Origin: Whitmania pigra
Lineage: Eukaryota > Annelida > Clitellata > Hirudinida > Haemopidae
DNA: 64,000 nucleotides
Assembly (NCBI GenBank): GCA_021613335.1
Contig: JAJTWR010000365.1
Location: 275,001-339,000, forward strand
Direction: 5' to 3'
Made by a program: the position numbers and the translations under genes
Shown here: positions 50,301 through 61,746 of the stretch, piece by piece
Layout of the letters: every line of letters begins with the position of its first letter
Numbering within the stretch: the first letter of the stretch is position 1
Notes under the pieces: generated by a model
What the model saw: the letters and a program-made list of their open reading frames with translations, nothing else
Database searches by the model: none
Told to the model about the DNA's origin: nothing

Positions 50301-53300
50301 TACCTACCATTTGTTGCAGTCTATGGTTACAATTCTTCCAGGATCATAGTACTGCCCTTGGTATCTGCATGGACACTCCTCAGGTAAGAAACACATCCCC
50401 AGGTGTAAAAATTTACCTGGAGCAGTATATGTGGTCAATAAACAATATAGGTATTCAAGAGAAGTGATGTGACATACCTTACAACGTGAGCAAAACAAAT
50501 TAATGGCAGGAAAAAAACTAAACGATAACCAAATAACGCTATTGCCACTTCCAAAAAATCAATAAACAAGTCAATGATAAAACTTTTAAAACACAAAATA
50601 ATTCCCTTCAAGAAAAATCTTCTCTACCTGCTGGGCACTGACAACCAGGTACACATTCGAGGGGTGCACTGCAAGAAGATGGCTGGACATTGTACAGGTT
50701 GGCACAGGTACGTGTGCAGCGAGGCATGCAGTCTGTGTGGACCATGTCGTTGACACACTTGAAGGCTAATAGATTTATCAACAATGGGATTATTTCAAGC
50801 CATCAATAAGAGAATCTTGCAAAAGCTCCTTTGAGCTTCAGTCAATTCAATATATTGATTATGCTAATATAATGAATACATTGACTAATTACCATTAGCA
50901 TGAATGTTCACCTAGTATATTCAATCTCAGAGCATTGTAACTGTTAAAGTAAGAGATAAATAATGTCAAAGTCTTGGAGGAGATTTCTACCTAAGCACCT
51001 AAATTTGTCCCTTTCACAACATCACTCCACATACCACAGAATGTTGAGTTCCTCCAGGCCAGCTGAACCCCAGCAATGGCACACTGCTGGCTGTAGCTCT
51101 CAAGGACCAGGCAAACAGATTGTTTCTTGTCAACCTCTTGCATGTGTTTGTTGGTCTCATAGAACAAACTGCCCATGACGTTGCAGTAGTCGGACATGCA
51201 CCTTTCAAAAAAGTATCTGACATCCACCTTCAGAAATTAAAATGAAAAGTGCTTATAATTTCAAACAATTTGTAATAATATATTTGCGCCGGCATGGCTT
51301 AATGGTTAATGGTGCGCTTTGACGATGACAGCGCGGATTCGAACCCTGTTGCGGGAGCACCGTCCTATTCATCTAGCTATGCAACGAACATTAATAAAAC
51401 ATTCATTTTTTTAAATAATATATATATGTTTAACTATATAATAAAATATTTATAATATTAATTTATACTTTTAAAGTATCAGGTGATTCTAAAATTTACA
51501 TTTTAAATATTTTTAGATTATGTCTAAATTATGTCATATTATATTATGTCTCCTTCTCTGCTAAAATCAGTTTAGATCATCATCGTCACTGTCGTAGCTG
51601 ACATCAAGTACTCACAGCATCATGACATTGAGTGAAGGGAAGTTTGAACAAGACATTACAAGACAAGTATGCCTCTTCCTCCATATCCTCAGTTGAACAT
51701 TTTGAGGTCAGGTCTGTTGCATCTGGACACTGCCATTACGAAAAAGATTTTTACAGAGAACTCACGTAAAACATTATTAATATATGAAATTAAATTAGCC
51801 CACGAGAGATAATAATAATGAAGATGAAGTACATTAAATATTTTTAGAATAACAGACAATTTATTGTGGAATTATTTCAGCCATATGGTGACAAATGAGA
51901 TTTGAAATTAATTGCATTAATTTACCTCCTGATCATCATAAACCTTCCAAGAATTTCCAAACTCCGTAGGACTTGAGGCCATCTGCTTGTTCGGCTTCAC
52001 CAAGTCATCTTAATAGGAGCAACTTGGTTATTTAGATGATATTCAATTATTTTCAATCAATAAAGGCAAATTAAACAATTTAATTAGATGCAAACTGTAG
52101 GGATTTCCATCAGAATTTCCACATAGCCCCATGTATTCCTTGTCAGTGAGAGCCTTGTCGACACTTAGGAAGATGCTGCTGTTGTTGTTCCAACGGACTC
52201 GGAAGAATCCGTAATCCAGGTACGTGTAGTCTCCATTTCTTTCCAGATGCAACCCTTGGAGTTTGTTTGAAAGTTATTAATGAATTGCAATGTTCGTTAT
52301 CTTTGAATAACAGTTGACATGATGCTATGGAAATGACATGATATGTATTCAATTTGACTCATTAATAACTAAATCACGCAATCATTCTTTGTTGACATTA
52401 AACATGGAAAAGTAACCTCTGAGAGCATATCCACCATAGGCAGGTAATGTGATCTCCTTGTCATTTACCTTGATTTTGTCTCCAAGAGATGTGACAGTTT
52501 CATGGGCATTCAAGACTATCTTCAACTCCTGTTCATTTTTACCGAAACAAAATAATGCACTATGTTAATAAGTGTTCAATTATGAATATTAACGACTGTT
52601 ACTAACAACATTTATTCAAATAAACTTAGAACAAAAGACACAACCTTCTGACAAAGAGTGCAGCTCTCACAGCTGATGAGTTTGACGGTGACAGAAATTA
52701 CGGAATCGGTGAACAGCGTGTAAGTGCACCTTCCCTGGAAGAAGTATTCCAAGCCATCAAAAGTTCTGTAGTAGTTGGAACCACCAGACATGCACGTCCT
52801 ATAGGTCAGGTTGCCTGGATTTGCTATTACTGTGTGGATAGACATAGACATGACAAGTGATGACATAGCAAAATAAATCAACATTAACTCTGTTTTTTTA
52901 CATCAGTTAATAAAATTAAATTGATGAGCAATGGAAAATGTTTTTACAGTTTCAAGTACTTTATAATAGATTTTATCAAGGTTGTGCATAATAAAAATCT
53001 ATTGCATGAAATATACTAATCTTCTCAAAACCACGTTACTCCGAATAATAACAAATATTTTGCAAGGCATTTGTTCATACTGTATAATAAGAATGATGTA
53101 AACCCAAACTAATTCCACATAATAATATTAATTAATAGCAAATAACGAAATCATAACATCAAACAAAGTTAAAGAAACGGTTCTACCATGAGGCTTGTTG
53201 AGATTGACTGACTTGTTTTTGTACATGCATGATGTGCACTCTCCTCCAAAAACACCCCAGCCATAGCCCCCTAGCACATCACAGCAATGCTCCCTTGTGG

Positions 53301-54806
53301 TGACCTTTTGACCTATTCCCTCTGTGTCACACTTTGAACCCTTGTAGCAGAATCTCAAGCCGTGAGATGCATCTGAAGTAACATTACATTTGCAGAATTA
53401 AAAATATTAATTTACGTCATCCAAATAAATCTTTATTTTACTCCTGCAGAAACTATGATTATCTAAAGGCAAATATTGTGAAAATCTTGAGACCTCTAGC
53501 ATATAATTTTTAAAAAGAACATTAGAATTACTTGTTTTCTAGTTTAGCCTTTTCTTGATATTATTATAAATCTACATGGTTTGCATCATTTTCATCAACA
53601 AATTTATGAGGTAAAATATAGAAATAAAAGCTGACCATAATTATCATACTAAATTACCCAATAAAAATGTTTCCACCACAAAATATCATCCTTATTGAAA
53701 TATTACCAATGCTATTATGTTGACAGGTCAGTCCCACATAGGGAGCTAGGCACTTGCAAGTTCCTGGGCCAATACATGTTCCTCCGTTAGCACAAGAGGG
53801 ATTGCAGACAGCTACAATTAAATTAAAATAATTATTAATTAAATACGAATGTTGCTAATTTTACTTTAAATCTTTATAGTAATGATGATGGTTATGGTGA
53901 CGATGGCGATGATGATGATGATGGTGATGGTGATGGTGATGATGATGATGATGATGATTAGGCTGTTACTTGTCATTAAATTTATCAATCAAAGCAATTA
54001 AAGAAAGGAATTATTTGCATTTGCACAAACACACGTTCATCACAGTCTTTTCCCATCCAGCCTCCACAGCATTCCTTGATCACTGTAGACACACTCCTAA
54101 ATGCATAAACAAACACTTTAACAACTAAATGAACAATTTCTCATAGTTATTGAACAATAATAAAATTAAATTCTTGCATTAGTTCCTTCTTATAGATATA
54201 TTTATAAAATTATCAAATAAGTCATTCGTGAACATCTGGTCACCTCGTGAAAGTGCATTCAGGACTGGCGTCTTTATCGTCGCACCATTTTCTTATCTTG
54301 TCAAGAATCCATGCCTCATCCTTTGGGTTATATTTCTCGCCTTTCTCCAGAGGTATTGAGTCCCATTCTAAGTTGTATCCTTTGAGTGCATAAGTGAAAT
54401 ATTCCCCGCACTTGTCCGTTTTGCTCTCCTTCGAAACTTTCGTAATGTCACAAATATGGTGCCTAACATTTTGCAAATTGAAAATCAATTGACAATTAAT
54501 TTACAAAAGTTTTAGGTTCATTACAAGTTAGAGTGAAGTTTTTTCTAGAGTTAAGCTCCGATGAATAACAATCATCTCTAGAAGGCAAATATGCATAGCC
54601 GTAAATATGTGCCTCAAAATATATTAAATTACAAAATAATACTAACAAATATTTACTTTAGATTAAATAGATAGCTGGCTGTTTAAACATAAATAAACAG
54701 AATCTAACGCCTGCTCCGTAAAGTCCGACCCATCTGCAAACGAAACCATGGACCAGGTCAACAAGACGATTATGGAGAAACCAGCAGACGTCCACATGTC
54801 CGTCAT
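34315..54806 (-). CDS. Giant SCO-spondin-like / VWD-domain secreted glycoprotein
   Basis: About 40 exons on the minus strand, start ATG at 54806 and stop at 34315. Order of domains: signal peptide ([16 protein letters not shown]), EMI domain (ends [10 protein letters not shown]), EGF-like, TB-like eight-Cys module, then three VWD-C8-TIL assemblies. Next come four LDL-receptor class A modules, two copies of an unnamed beta-rich module, a long PTS/basic repeat exon, VWC and a C-terminal cystine knot. EMI plus three VWD-C8-TIL plus LDLa plus cystine knot is the SCO-spondin plan; the thrombospondin repeats of that protein are replaced here by a mucin-like array. Proteins of this type form disulfide-linked extracellular fibres or gels. 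A 2-bp deletion near 37821 breaks the frame in this sequence. Exon borders are reliable for most domains but were not all joined by hand. An acceptor-like GCTTTAG abuts the ATG. Confidence 0.8.
35407..39620 (-). other. Large PTS/basic repeat exon of the VWD protein
   Basis: A single 4.2-kb exon runs from the acceptor TTATGCAG (exon start 39620) to the donor CATG|GTAAGT at 35406. Its 5' part has degenerate Thr/Pro-rich units, the centre has about 25 tight 38-aa repeats, and the 3' part is Thr/Ser/Pro-rich ending ISACQSC across the junction. Dense Thr/Pro implies mucin-type O-glycosylation. Each unit also carries the basic block KERKRK, which is unusual for a mucin. Confidence 0.8.
36010..38910 (-). 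repeat. 114-bp (38-aa) coding tandem repeat, about 25 copies
   Basis: The unit encodes [20 protein letters not shown] followed by [18 protein letters not shown]. Units differ at few sites (SDV/SGV/SDA, PPES/PLES, ESTP/ESIP, RKRK/RKIK). One unit has a 3-bp insertion (37391) and one a 2-bp deletion (37821). Rare variants recur at spaced positions, for example PLES at about 36790 and 37245 and ESIP at about 37470 and 38155, so blocks of several units were duplicated together. All three minus-strand frames are open through long parts of the array. Confidence 0.92.
39950..42100 (-). other. Two copies of an unnamed beta-rich module in the VWD protein
   Basis: Copy A is spread over exons about 41205-42100 and copy B over about 39950-40580. 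Each starts with a hydrophobic/acidic stretch and ends similarly: [12 protein letters not shown] in A and [12 protein letters not shown] in B. Shared features are a FKV/FKI strand after an II-R stretch ([16 protein letters not shown]) and a WxS/WLS motif. They may be diverged discoidin-like (F5/8 type C) sandwiches, as SCO-spondin has one near its LDLa cluster, but the family is not certain. Confidence 0.4.
41456..41642. mobile_element. MITE-like foldback element with 7-bp target duplication
   Basis: A 187-bp element in an intron of the VWD gene has terminal inverted repeats of about 45 bp. The left end reads TTGGCCCGTCATAATAGCCC and the right end, inward, GGTGACCCGTCAAAATAGCC; both continue to ATCCCCGTCAA. 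Identical ATTGCAG flanks both sides (41449-41455, 41643-41649). It has no coding capacity, and the superfamily cannot be assigned from one copy. Confidence 0.7.
42300..44190 (-). other. Four LDL-receptor class A modules of the VWD protein
   Basis: One module per exon, in protein order at about 44010-44185, 42886-43008, 42633-42762 and 42302-42416. Each ends with the calcium-binding acidic motif: [34 protein letters not shown] and [10 protein letters not shown]. Intron phases are compatible with shuffling. A LINE fragment sits in the intron between modules one and two. Confidence 0.88.
43118..43815 (-). mobile_element. 5'-truncated LINE (CR1/L2-like) fragment
   Basis: The minus-strand open frame 43245-43793 encodes the C-terminal end of a non-LTR reverse transcriptase: [55 protein letters not shown]. 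This is typical of CR1/L2/Crack-type elements. The 3' end has a short UTR and a (TAAA/TTTA)n tail at about 43118-43150. The 5' end is cut near HIDNIVKQ at 43815, as expected of incomplete reverse transcription. It lies in the same orientation as the host gene. Confidence 0.85.
44480..46740 (-). other. Third VWD-C8-TIL assembly of the VWD protein
   Basis: VWD3 starts [20 protein letters not shown] (46600s) and continues through [17 protein letters not shown] (45800s). The C8 part follows at about 45160-45510 ([26 protein letters not shown]). TIL-type exons are at 44775-44925 ([28 protein letters not shown]) and 44495-44600 (ECPCTYDGN). Confidence 0.85.
47040..49800 (-). other. Second VWD-C8-TIL assembly of the VWD protein
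   Basis: VWD2 begins [20 protein letters not shown] (about 49640-49789), with exons at 49329-49466, 48918-49135 and 48590-48757 ([15 protein letters not shown]). C8 follows at about 48160-48390 ([14 protein letters not shown]). TIL exons are at 47735-47975 ([19 protein letters not shown]) and 47210-47405 ([20 protein letters not shown]). Confidence 0.83.
50310..52825 (-). other. First VWD-C8-TIL assembly of the VWD protein
   Basis: VWD1 begins [20 protein letters not shown] (52646-52824), with exons 52419-52528, 52104-52257 ([11 protein letters not shown]) and 51925-52011. C8 is at 51614-51732 and 51010-51230 ([14 protein letters not shown]). TIL is at 50635-50765 ([25 protein letters not shown]) and 50310-50400 ([14 protein letters not shown]). 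The donor and acceptor sites I checked are GT-AG. Confidence 0.83.
51285..51395 (+). mobile_element. tRNA-like SINE head
   Basis: The sequence has an A-box TGGCTTAATGGTTAATGG and a B-box GGATTCGAACC, spaced as in a tRNA gene. The putative acceptor stem (GCCGGCA against TTGCGGG) does not pair properly and the T-stem is imperfect, so I read it as a tRNA-derived SINE rather than a working tRNA gene. It lies in an intron of the VWD gene. It is a different head from the SINE at 60070. Confidence 0.55.
53190..54806 (-). other. N-terminal exons of the VWD protein: signal, EMI, EGF, TB-like
   Basis: Exon 1 (54709-54806) encodes the signal peptide. Exons 54244-54462 and 54035-54096 encode an EMI domain (HHICDITKV ... 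[18 protein letters not shown]). The exon at about 53711-53811 is an EGF-like module ([19 protein letters not shown]). The exon at about 53190-53372 is a TB-like eight-Cys module ([20 protein letters not shown]). The last two modules are not part of the vertebrate SCO-spondin N-terminus as I know it. Confidence 0.8.
53881..53961 (+). repeat. (GAT)n microsatellite
   Basis: An imperfect GATGAT/GGTGAT tract of about 80 bp in an intron of the VWD gene. Confidence 0.9.
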
Positions 54807-55777
54807 CTAAAGCGCCCTGATTAATTTCTGTGTTAAGGCATTTTAATTTTTATAAAATAAAATCTTTACAAATATTTCAAGTGTAAAATTAATGCATATG
54901 TAACAGCCTATATAATAAAATTAATAGTAAATGTCCACAATAAAACACGTGTTTGAAAGTTTACCTTAAATATCTGAATGGACACCACACTAAGAAAGTG
55001 TTACACCATCCTTCGAATCAAAGTGATTAACACTTTCGGCGCATCTGAACTTTCAGTGTTCTAGAGCGACTTTTAAAGACTGATTTTGAGATATTTTAAC
55101 CTAGGTTGAATGATAAATTGCATTCGTGAAAGCTCAATAAATTATTCTGAATGTAACAATCCTTAAACAACATGTAACAAATTGCAACTACATAAATCAC
55201 AAACGGAGTATATTAATTTACAAAATTTCTGAGAACATTTTTATTCCACATTTCTTCCTATGTTCTATCGAGCAATTACCAAGCTCCACTATTCAATTTC
55301 ATGTATTAAATAGGGCAAAAGTTCTTTTTAATAAAATATTAAATACTTGCTTTTTTACTAAAAATTATTTGGCAAGTGGTGATTGTGCAAATTTCCATGA
55401 ATCCATCATAAATCTAGTGTTTCATGGTTGACGTTTGAAAATGCCAGCCTTAAGCGAAATCCAATTTTTGGGCATGTGGATTGATTTTAAAATTTATGAT
55501 TTAAAAAATATCACTAATTTTTTATTAAGGATGATTTGTGTAAGATGATTCACAGATCATTTTAAGACGCGGTTTAATTAAATTTATTTTGTTTATAAAT
55601 TTTTTAAATATTAATTATCAACTAAAAATGGAAACAAAAATGTTGACATTATTCAATGGAAGGAATTTTTTGCTTCGAAGTTTGTTTTTACTTCCAATAA
55701 CAAAAGACTGTGCTGTTATCTCTTCGGATTTACAGAGCAAACTGATGACGACTATTGACAAATAAGGCTTTTACATA
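54807..55777. promoter_or_regulatory. Divergent intergenic region, VWD protein / CDK14
   Basis: A 971-bp spacer separates two divergent start codons, so both promoters should lie here. It is AT-rich. GTGTTACACCATCC near 54997 is followed by GTGATTAACACTTTC near 55022, a loose inverted arrangement that may be chance. No coding exon is visible. Confidence 0.4.
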
Positions 55778-58700
55778 ATGTCAGGCAAGCCACCCAAATC
55801 TCCTGGCATTTCTCCTCTGAGAATCCAGCATGTTCCAGGTGATAATTACTTTTGGATGTACCGTTTTATATGTTAGGAAAAATATTTAATGCAATGCATT
55901 AACTTATTTAAAGATGCATGAGTAAATTTTTTGACACAATCGTTTTAGCAGTCGAGGCGAAACCTGTTAGTCGCTTGAAGAAACTAAAACGAAGGATATC
56001 TGCCAGCTTTAAAAATTTGTGTTTGTATATCATTATTATACCAAACTAAATTTGCATTATAATGATGTGGGACATGATTTTTAAACAGCATTGTCAAGGG
56101 ATGTTGCCTCTGAAGGTTACTCTAATGGAAATGTAAGTCTCCAAGAAGTGTTTCAGATTAAATTTATGTTTATAGGCATACATCAGCTTTTCAATCATTC
56201 ATTTCTTTAGTCACATATCAGCAGAAGTCATGGATTAGATTATAATCCAAGGAGTCGCACTGGCTTGGCATGCCACAGTCTGACAAACACCCCTCGAAGC
56301 AAATCCACCCATTACTTGCCAAACTCGTACGTCAGTCGTTCGATCGATGACGTACTCAATAAAACCTCTTCACCAACAACGTACGAGGTCTCCAACGAAA
56401 CTGGTGCCAAAGTCAATGGTCAAATTCAAAGTATTTTATGCTTTCAATGCCTTTCAGTTGCTTTTTATGTTTCAATTTGACCTAATTTTACCTTTTATTT
56501 GATTTTTTTAAATTTTAGTTTTGTTTTGCCTCGAGCTTTCCATTCGTTTAAATTTCTTTTGGATTGCAACTATCTTAGTAAAATTTCTTAAATGAACTCG
56601 CATCAAATAAATATATCTTGATAAATTTGCTCTCAAATTCATTTTCAAACAAAAATCCAGACGCCATGTCGCGACATCACTCATCGGCGGGAGACTTCCT
56701 GGCCATCAACCAACAATCGACGAGCAGAGGCACGACTCCGCTGAAGCTGAGGCCTTCGAGGCCAAAATCCGAAGGAAACCTCTCCATGCACAGTTTGAAA
56801 TCAAAACGAGCTTCAAGTTTCGGGGTGATTTTTCGAAGATCATTTTACTTGTGTTTAAAGAATGTTTCACGATATGTTAGTATTTCTGTCCTTTTCCTCT
56901 TTGAAGATGGATTTTTAAGGTTATCCGGTGTCAAAAATTGTGAGGTTGCCGAGCAAATGTTACCCTCGGCGGTGGATGATGGAGAACGTTGCCGATGCGA
57001 TTAAGTTATCGGCAAAAAATGGATAATGTTCTTAAGCCGAAAGTTTATCTGTTGTGGAATTACTGTGCTTATTGATAATCTATCTTTTTGCAGTTTTTAT
57101 TTTTCAAAAACACATGTTGTAGATTAAAATACGTTAATGTAATTAATAAAATGCATATTTGAGTTAATGTAAATTATTATTTTAAAAGTCCAATTCTCCA
57201 TTTGGAAAAGTCGAGTTGTATCAGAAGCATGAACAGCTTGGAAAGGGCTCATATGCAACTGTCTTTAAGGGCTTCAGTCTGTAAGTTGCTGATGGTGATG
57301 ATAATAGTGGTGATGATGATGATGATGGTGTTGATGATGACGATGATGATGATGGTGGTGGTGGTGGTGATGATGATGATGATGGTGGTGTTGTCAGGGC
57401 TTGCTCATCTGTGCATCACAGAGACTTTACTTGTTTTTACCCATTTCTTGTCAACCCTACTCTAACTTCAAACGTCCCTACTGTAATGTCATAACAATTC
57501 TATGTTATGTAAACACAATAATAGCAATAATAATGACAATGACAACAACAATAATAATATTAATATTACATCTATTAGCCAGTATTCACTAAGCCACTTT
57601 TACATTACTGGCGACCTTAGCGAGGTCAAACCATTGTGAGAATGTCAAATAACTAGCCAGGTACACATACAAAACGTGGGATAGAGAGAATGCCTATCCT
57701 GTGAGTGTGATAACTGTTTGTATGATTGACAGCTGAGATTGAGATGTGGGCATGCACATGTGTTGTTGCATTTTCAGTTTATCTGCTTGTTTTTAGTCTT
57801 TTTTTGTCGACATTATTCTCGCTGCAGCAACAGTCAGAATCATGACAAATTACTTTTTTTTATTATTGCAAGTATTTTTCATTAAATTAACTATCATTAT
57901 TGCAAAATCTGGCATGTCCTTGAACTTTGTGCAAGGTCATAAGTTCACATGTCACCTGAAATAACGTCAGTTGATCATCTGGTGACCTCCGTAGTTTGAC
58001 CCTAACCAATGCTTCCTCACCAGTTCTTAACTACTTCAAAAGCACCAATTATAACTTGACGTCGCGTTATCTCTAAAAATAGACTCGAATCATAATTGCG
58101 ATTTTACTCTAGAAATTCTTAAGCAGTGAGGTCCAAATCGTCTTAGTTACGCGAAGGACTTTAATGAAATACTTAAATAAATTTAATTCTTAAGCTCTGC
58201 ATAGAAAACTTAATTGATGATGAAGTTAATTGTGTGATTACGATAGTCATAACTTTCCATTTAACAGCTTTTTTGCAATACAAATACTGCTTTCAAAAGA
58301 ATGAATGTCTGGCTGTTCACCTTTGTCTTTTTATTTCCCATTTATGTATTCTTGTTTTCGGACTCACAACTGCGGTGTCATCATCATCATCATCTATGTC
58401 ATCACCATCTCCATCATCAGCAACAGCGGCAATGTTTTTGCTTTTTTAGTATAGTTCTATTATTATAATTCTATAATCGAGTATTATTATAATTCTATAA
58501 TCGAGTAATCGTACTCTCAGTTCATAAATAGATGCAGTCGTCGTCTGTCCTTTTTAGCTTGAATCAGCAGCAGACGACGACGATGATGGTGATGATCCGT
58601 ACGACGTAATTAATTAATCAATGAAATAAAGAAACGTACTCACGCCACGCCTCTTATTTATGCCTTAACTCAAGGATTAGAGTATTACTCTCCTCAAGTG

Positions 58701-60220
58701 GTCATGATGAGTCAAATGGCGAGAACGGTCGTTGTCGATGATGATGATGATGATAGCGACATCGATGATGATGGTGATAATCGGTAGTGATTACGCAGGC
58801 TCACCAATTCAGTGGTTGCCCTGAAGGAGATAAAGCTGGAGCCAGACGAAGGGACCCCATTTACCGCGATTAGAGAAGGTTGTTGTTGTTGTTGATGTTG
58901 TTGATGTTGTTTTTTGTTGTTGTTGTTTCAAGATCTTCTGGTCTTTTAATTAACTAATTCGACTTCATCTGGTGATATAAGAATCACCATTTCCAGGGGT
59001 TACGAACATAATTAATGTAGCATAATTGCTATAGTATTATTACTAATAATAGTATTATTATTATTACTGTTATTATCTATATAGTAATTATGGAATTATA
59101 TTTGATTTATGATAGTTGTATTACTTATTAAATGTGAAAACATCTACTAAAGTAATAATAACAGTGACGAGATGCTCGTTTCCATGGTACCGGAGTGGCG
59201 TGCTCCCCGACCATGTCTGTTTTCATTTACTCAGGGGAGGCCCATAATTCATGCGAGGAAGTGTTTCCAATACCTCTGAGAACAATTTGAGGGAATTTAA
59301 ATTCAACTTTAGACAACTGAGCAAAGTCTAATACTTAAAGAGTTTTATTATTATTACTATTTAGTAACCTTTTTTTATCGATATTATTTTAGCTCATTAA
59401 TTTCTCTGCATTTGCTTTTATTCTAGTAAGACATCCTCGCTTGGTTCGAGCTCATGAATAATTGATTATCTATTAGTGCTATTTATATCATTCTCATGCG
59501 TTGTTGAATAAACATTAGTGCTATTTATGTAATTCCCATGAATAATTTATTAACCATTAGTGCTATTTATACCATTCTCAGCCTCCCTACTCAAGGGTCT
59601 GAAACACGCCAACATAGTCACATTGCACGACATTGTCCACACCAAGACCTCCCTCACATTCGTCTTTGAATTTCTGGTGACTATTATTATTATTAATGTT
59701 ATTATTATTATTGTTATTAAAATTAGTTATCTGATTTAGTAACTTGTTAATTAGTTTTAATTAAATAATATGCATAGCCAATAATGTAATATAATAAATA
59801 ATATTAATATAAATAATCATGAAATATCAATATATAGATGAATGAATGGATGGATAGTGAGTTAAGTATGTTTTAATTATAAAAATAATTAATTTGTCCA
59901 TATAATTATGAATTACATTCTCAAAAATGGAGCTCATTTCATTTCCACTGCTAGCATACAGATTTAGGTCAGTATCTGGAGAAACACAAGGGTGGGCTCA
60001 ACTCCATAAACATTAAGGTATGTGGTAATTTCCATTCATTTGCTTAATAATAAGCGTAAGATTCGGCGTGCAAGTTAGCGGTCAGAGGGTAGCGTGCCTA
60101 CGGACGACGGTAAAAGCAACAATCGTTTCGTGTCGTGTTCGAAAGCCAACTTGCACCACCACAAAGCGCCCCTTGGATGCGGCGCTATACAAATAAGCAT
60201 TGTCATTATTGTTATTATTA

Positions 60221-60255
<35 letters not shown>

Positions 60256-61714
60256 TAATTTGTTGTCTTTGATTTTATCAAAGTATTTATGTCATAAGCG
60301 AGTAATAACCTCTGATTATAGGTTGTCATTGTGGGCCAAAGTCCTTTAAATTGCTTATTATTATTATTAGCTTCCATTAATTAATTACTCATTTAATCTT
60401 TGCAGCTGTTCATGTTTCAACTCCTCAGAGGCATTTCCTTCTGTCACGAGAGACAAATCCTGCACAGGTAATCATCACCATCATTCATCATCGATCGATG
60501 AGGGGAGGGGCTCATAAATGTTCACCATAGGTGATCATGAATATTTATAAACCCTATCACCTGTTCTCTTTATCGAGTTTGCGTTATCTTTGAGGAAGCA
60601 CAATGCTTGTTTGCAATTAATTTTACCAATGCAGCTTTAAGATTAAGTATAAGTAAAAACTGAGTGGTTGTGTCTGAATTCGTGACTCATTAATGCTGCT
60701 CTGAGATTTTAACTAATTGATTATAATAATAATATAATATTAGCACATTGTATACGAGCAGTTGGTTACATCACTCAATTAATTGCATTATTAACGTTGC
60801 TGATATTATTTAATTAATTGTACATTAGTTTCTGCTAGCATTATTTAACTAATTTTATATTAGTTGTATTATTAATGACATTATTAGCAACTCAGATGAC
60901 CACCCTGTCTTGTGATGATCTTGTAAAAGTGAATTTAAATCTTCAAAGACAGTTTTTCTTTCATCAGCGTCATGACTATTCATTCAATCGTTCGTTCATT
61001 CATTCATTTGTCGTTCGTTCACTTCTTCCTTTCTTCGGATGCTCGCTCGTGCTGCATGGATCTGGTTGGCCAAACTTCCTGTAATAAGTACAACTGGGTC
61101 TATTATAACTTTTAGTCTTACTAAACTATTACAAGACATATGATATAAATATAGCTTGTCTTCTATTCCTGTCCATTCGTTCATTTATGAGTCGATTGGA
61201 TGATGATGATGGCGACGATGATTGAGATTTAAGTGGTTATGTGGAGATTATGGGCAGATGATTGAGATGATGACGGCTGGTGGATAGAGATGATGATAAT
61301 GATGGCTGTTGGATCGAGATGATGATAATGATGGATGGTTAAAGACAAGTTGGCCTCCAATTCCTCGAATAACGAATGATGTCGGAATGCATTAAGTTGG
61401 AATATATTATTACGCTATTTATTCTTACGTTATTAACCGCGCAAACACCTTGCGGGAAATTGCAAAATACCTGAACCATGGTATTTCATGATTGAACTTA
61501 ATAATCAAAACGAAGATGATGGTAGTCAATCGATCATTATTATTATTATTATTATTGCTGTTGTTGTTGTTGTTGTTACGTTTTAAACTTTTAAAGATTT
61601 AAGTAAGATTTTAAATATAAATTAAGCTCAATTATAAATAATAATGTCAAATTATAATTAGGACCGGATTTTGTTTTTTTTTGTACTAGATGTTAATTAA
61701 CGGATAAAATGAAT

Positions 61715-61746
<32 letters not shown>

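Noticed and set aside
51285..51360. Functional tRNA gene
   Set aside because: A and B boxes are present, but the acceptor stem pairs at only about four of seven positions and the T-stem is imperfect; it fits a SINE head better.
57202..57465. An 87-aa frame rich in Met and Val
   Set aside because: It is a GAT/GGT microsatellite translation running out of a CDK14 exon into the intron.
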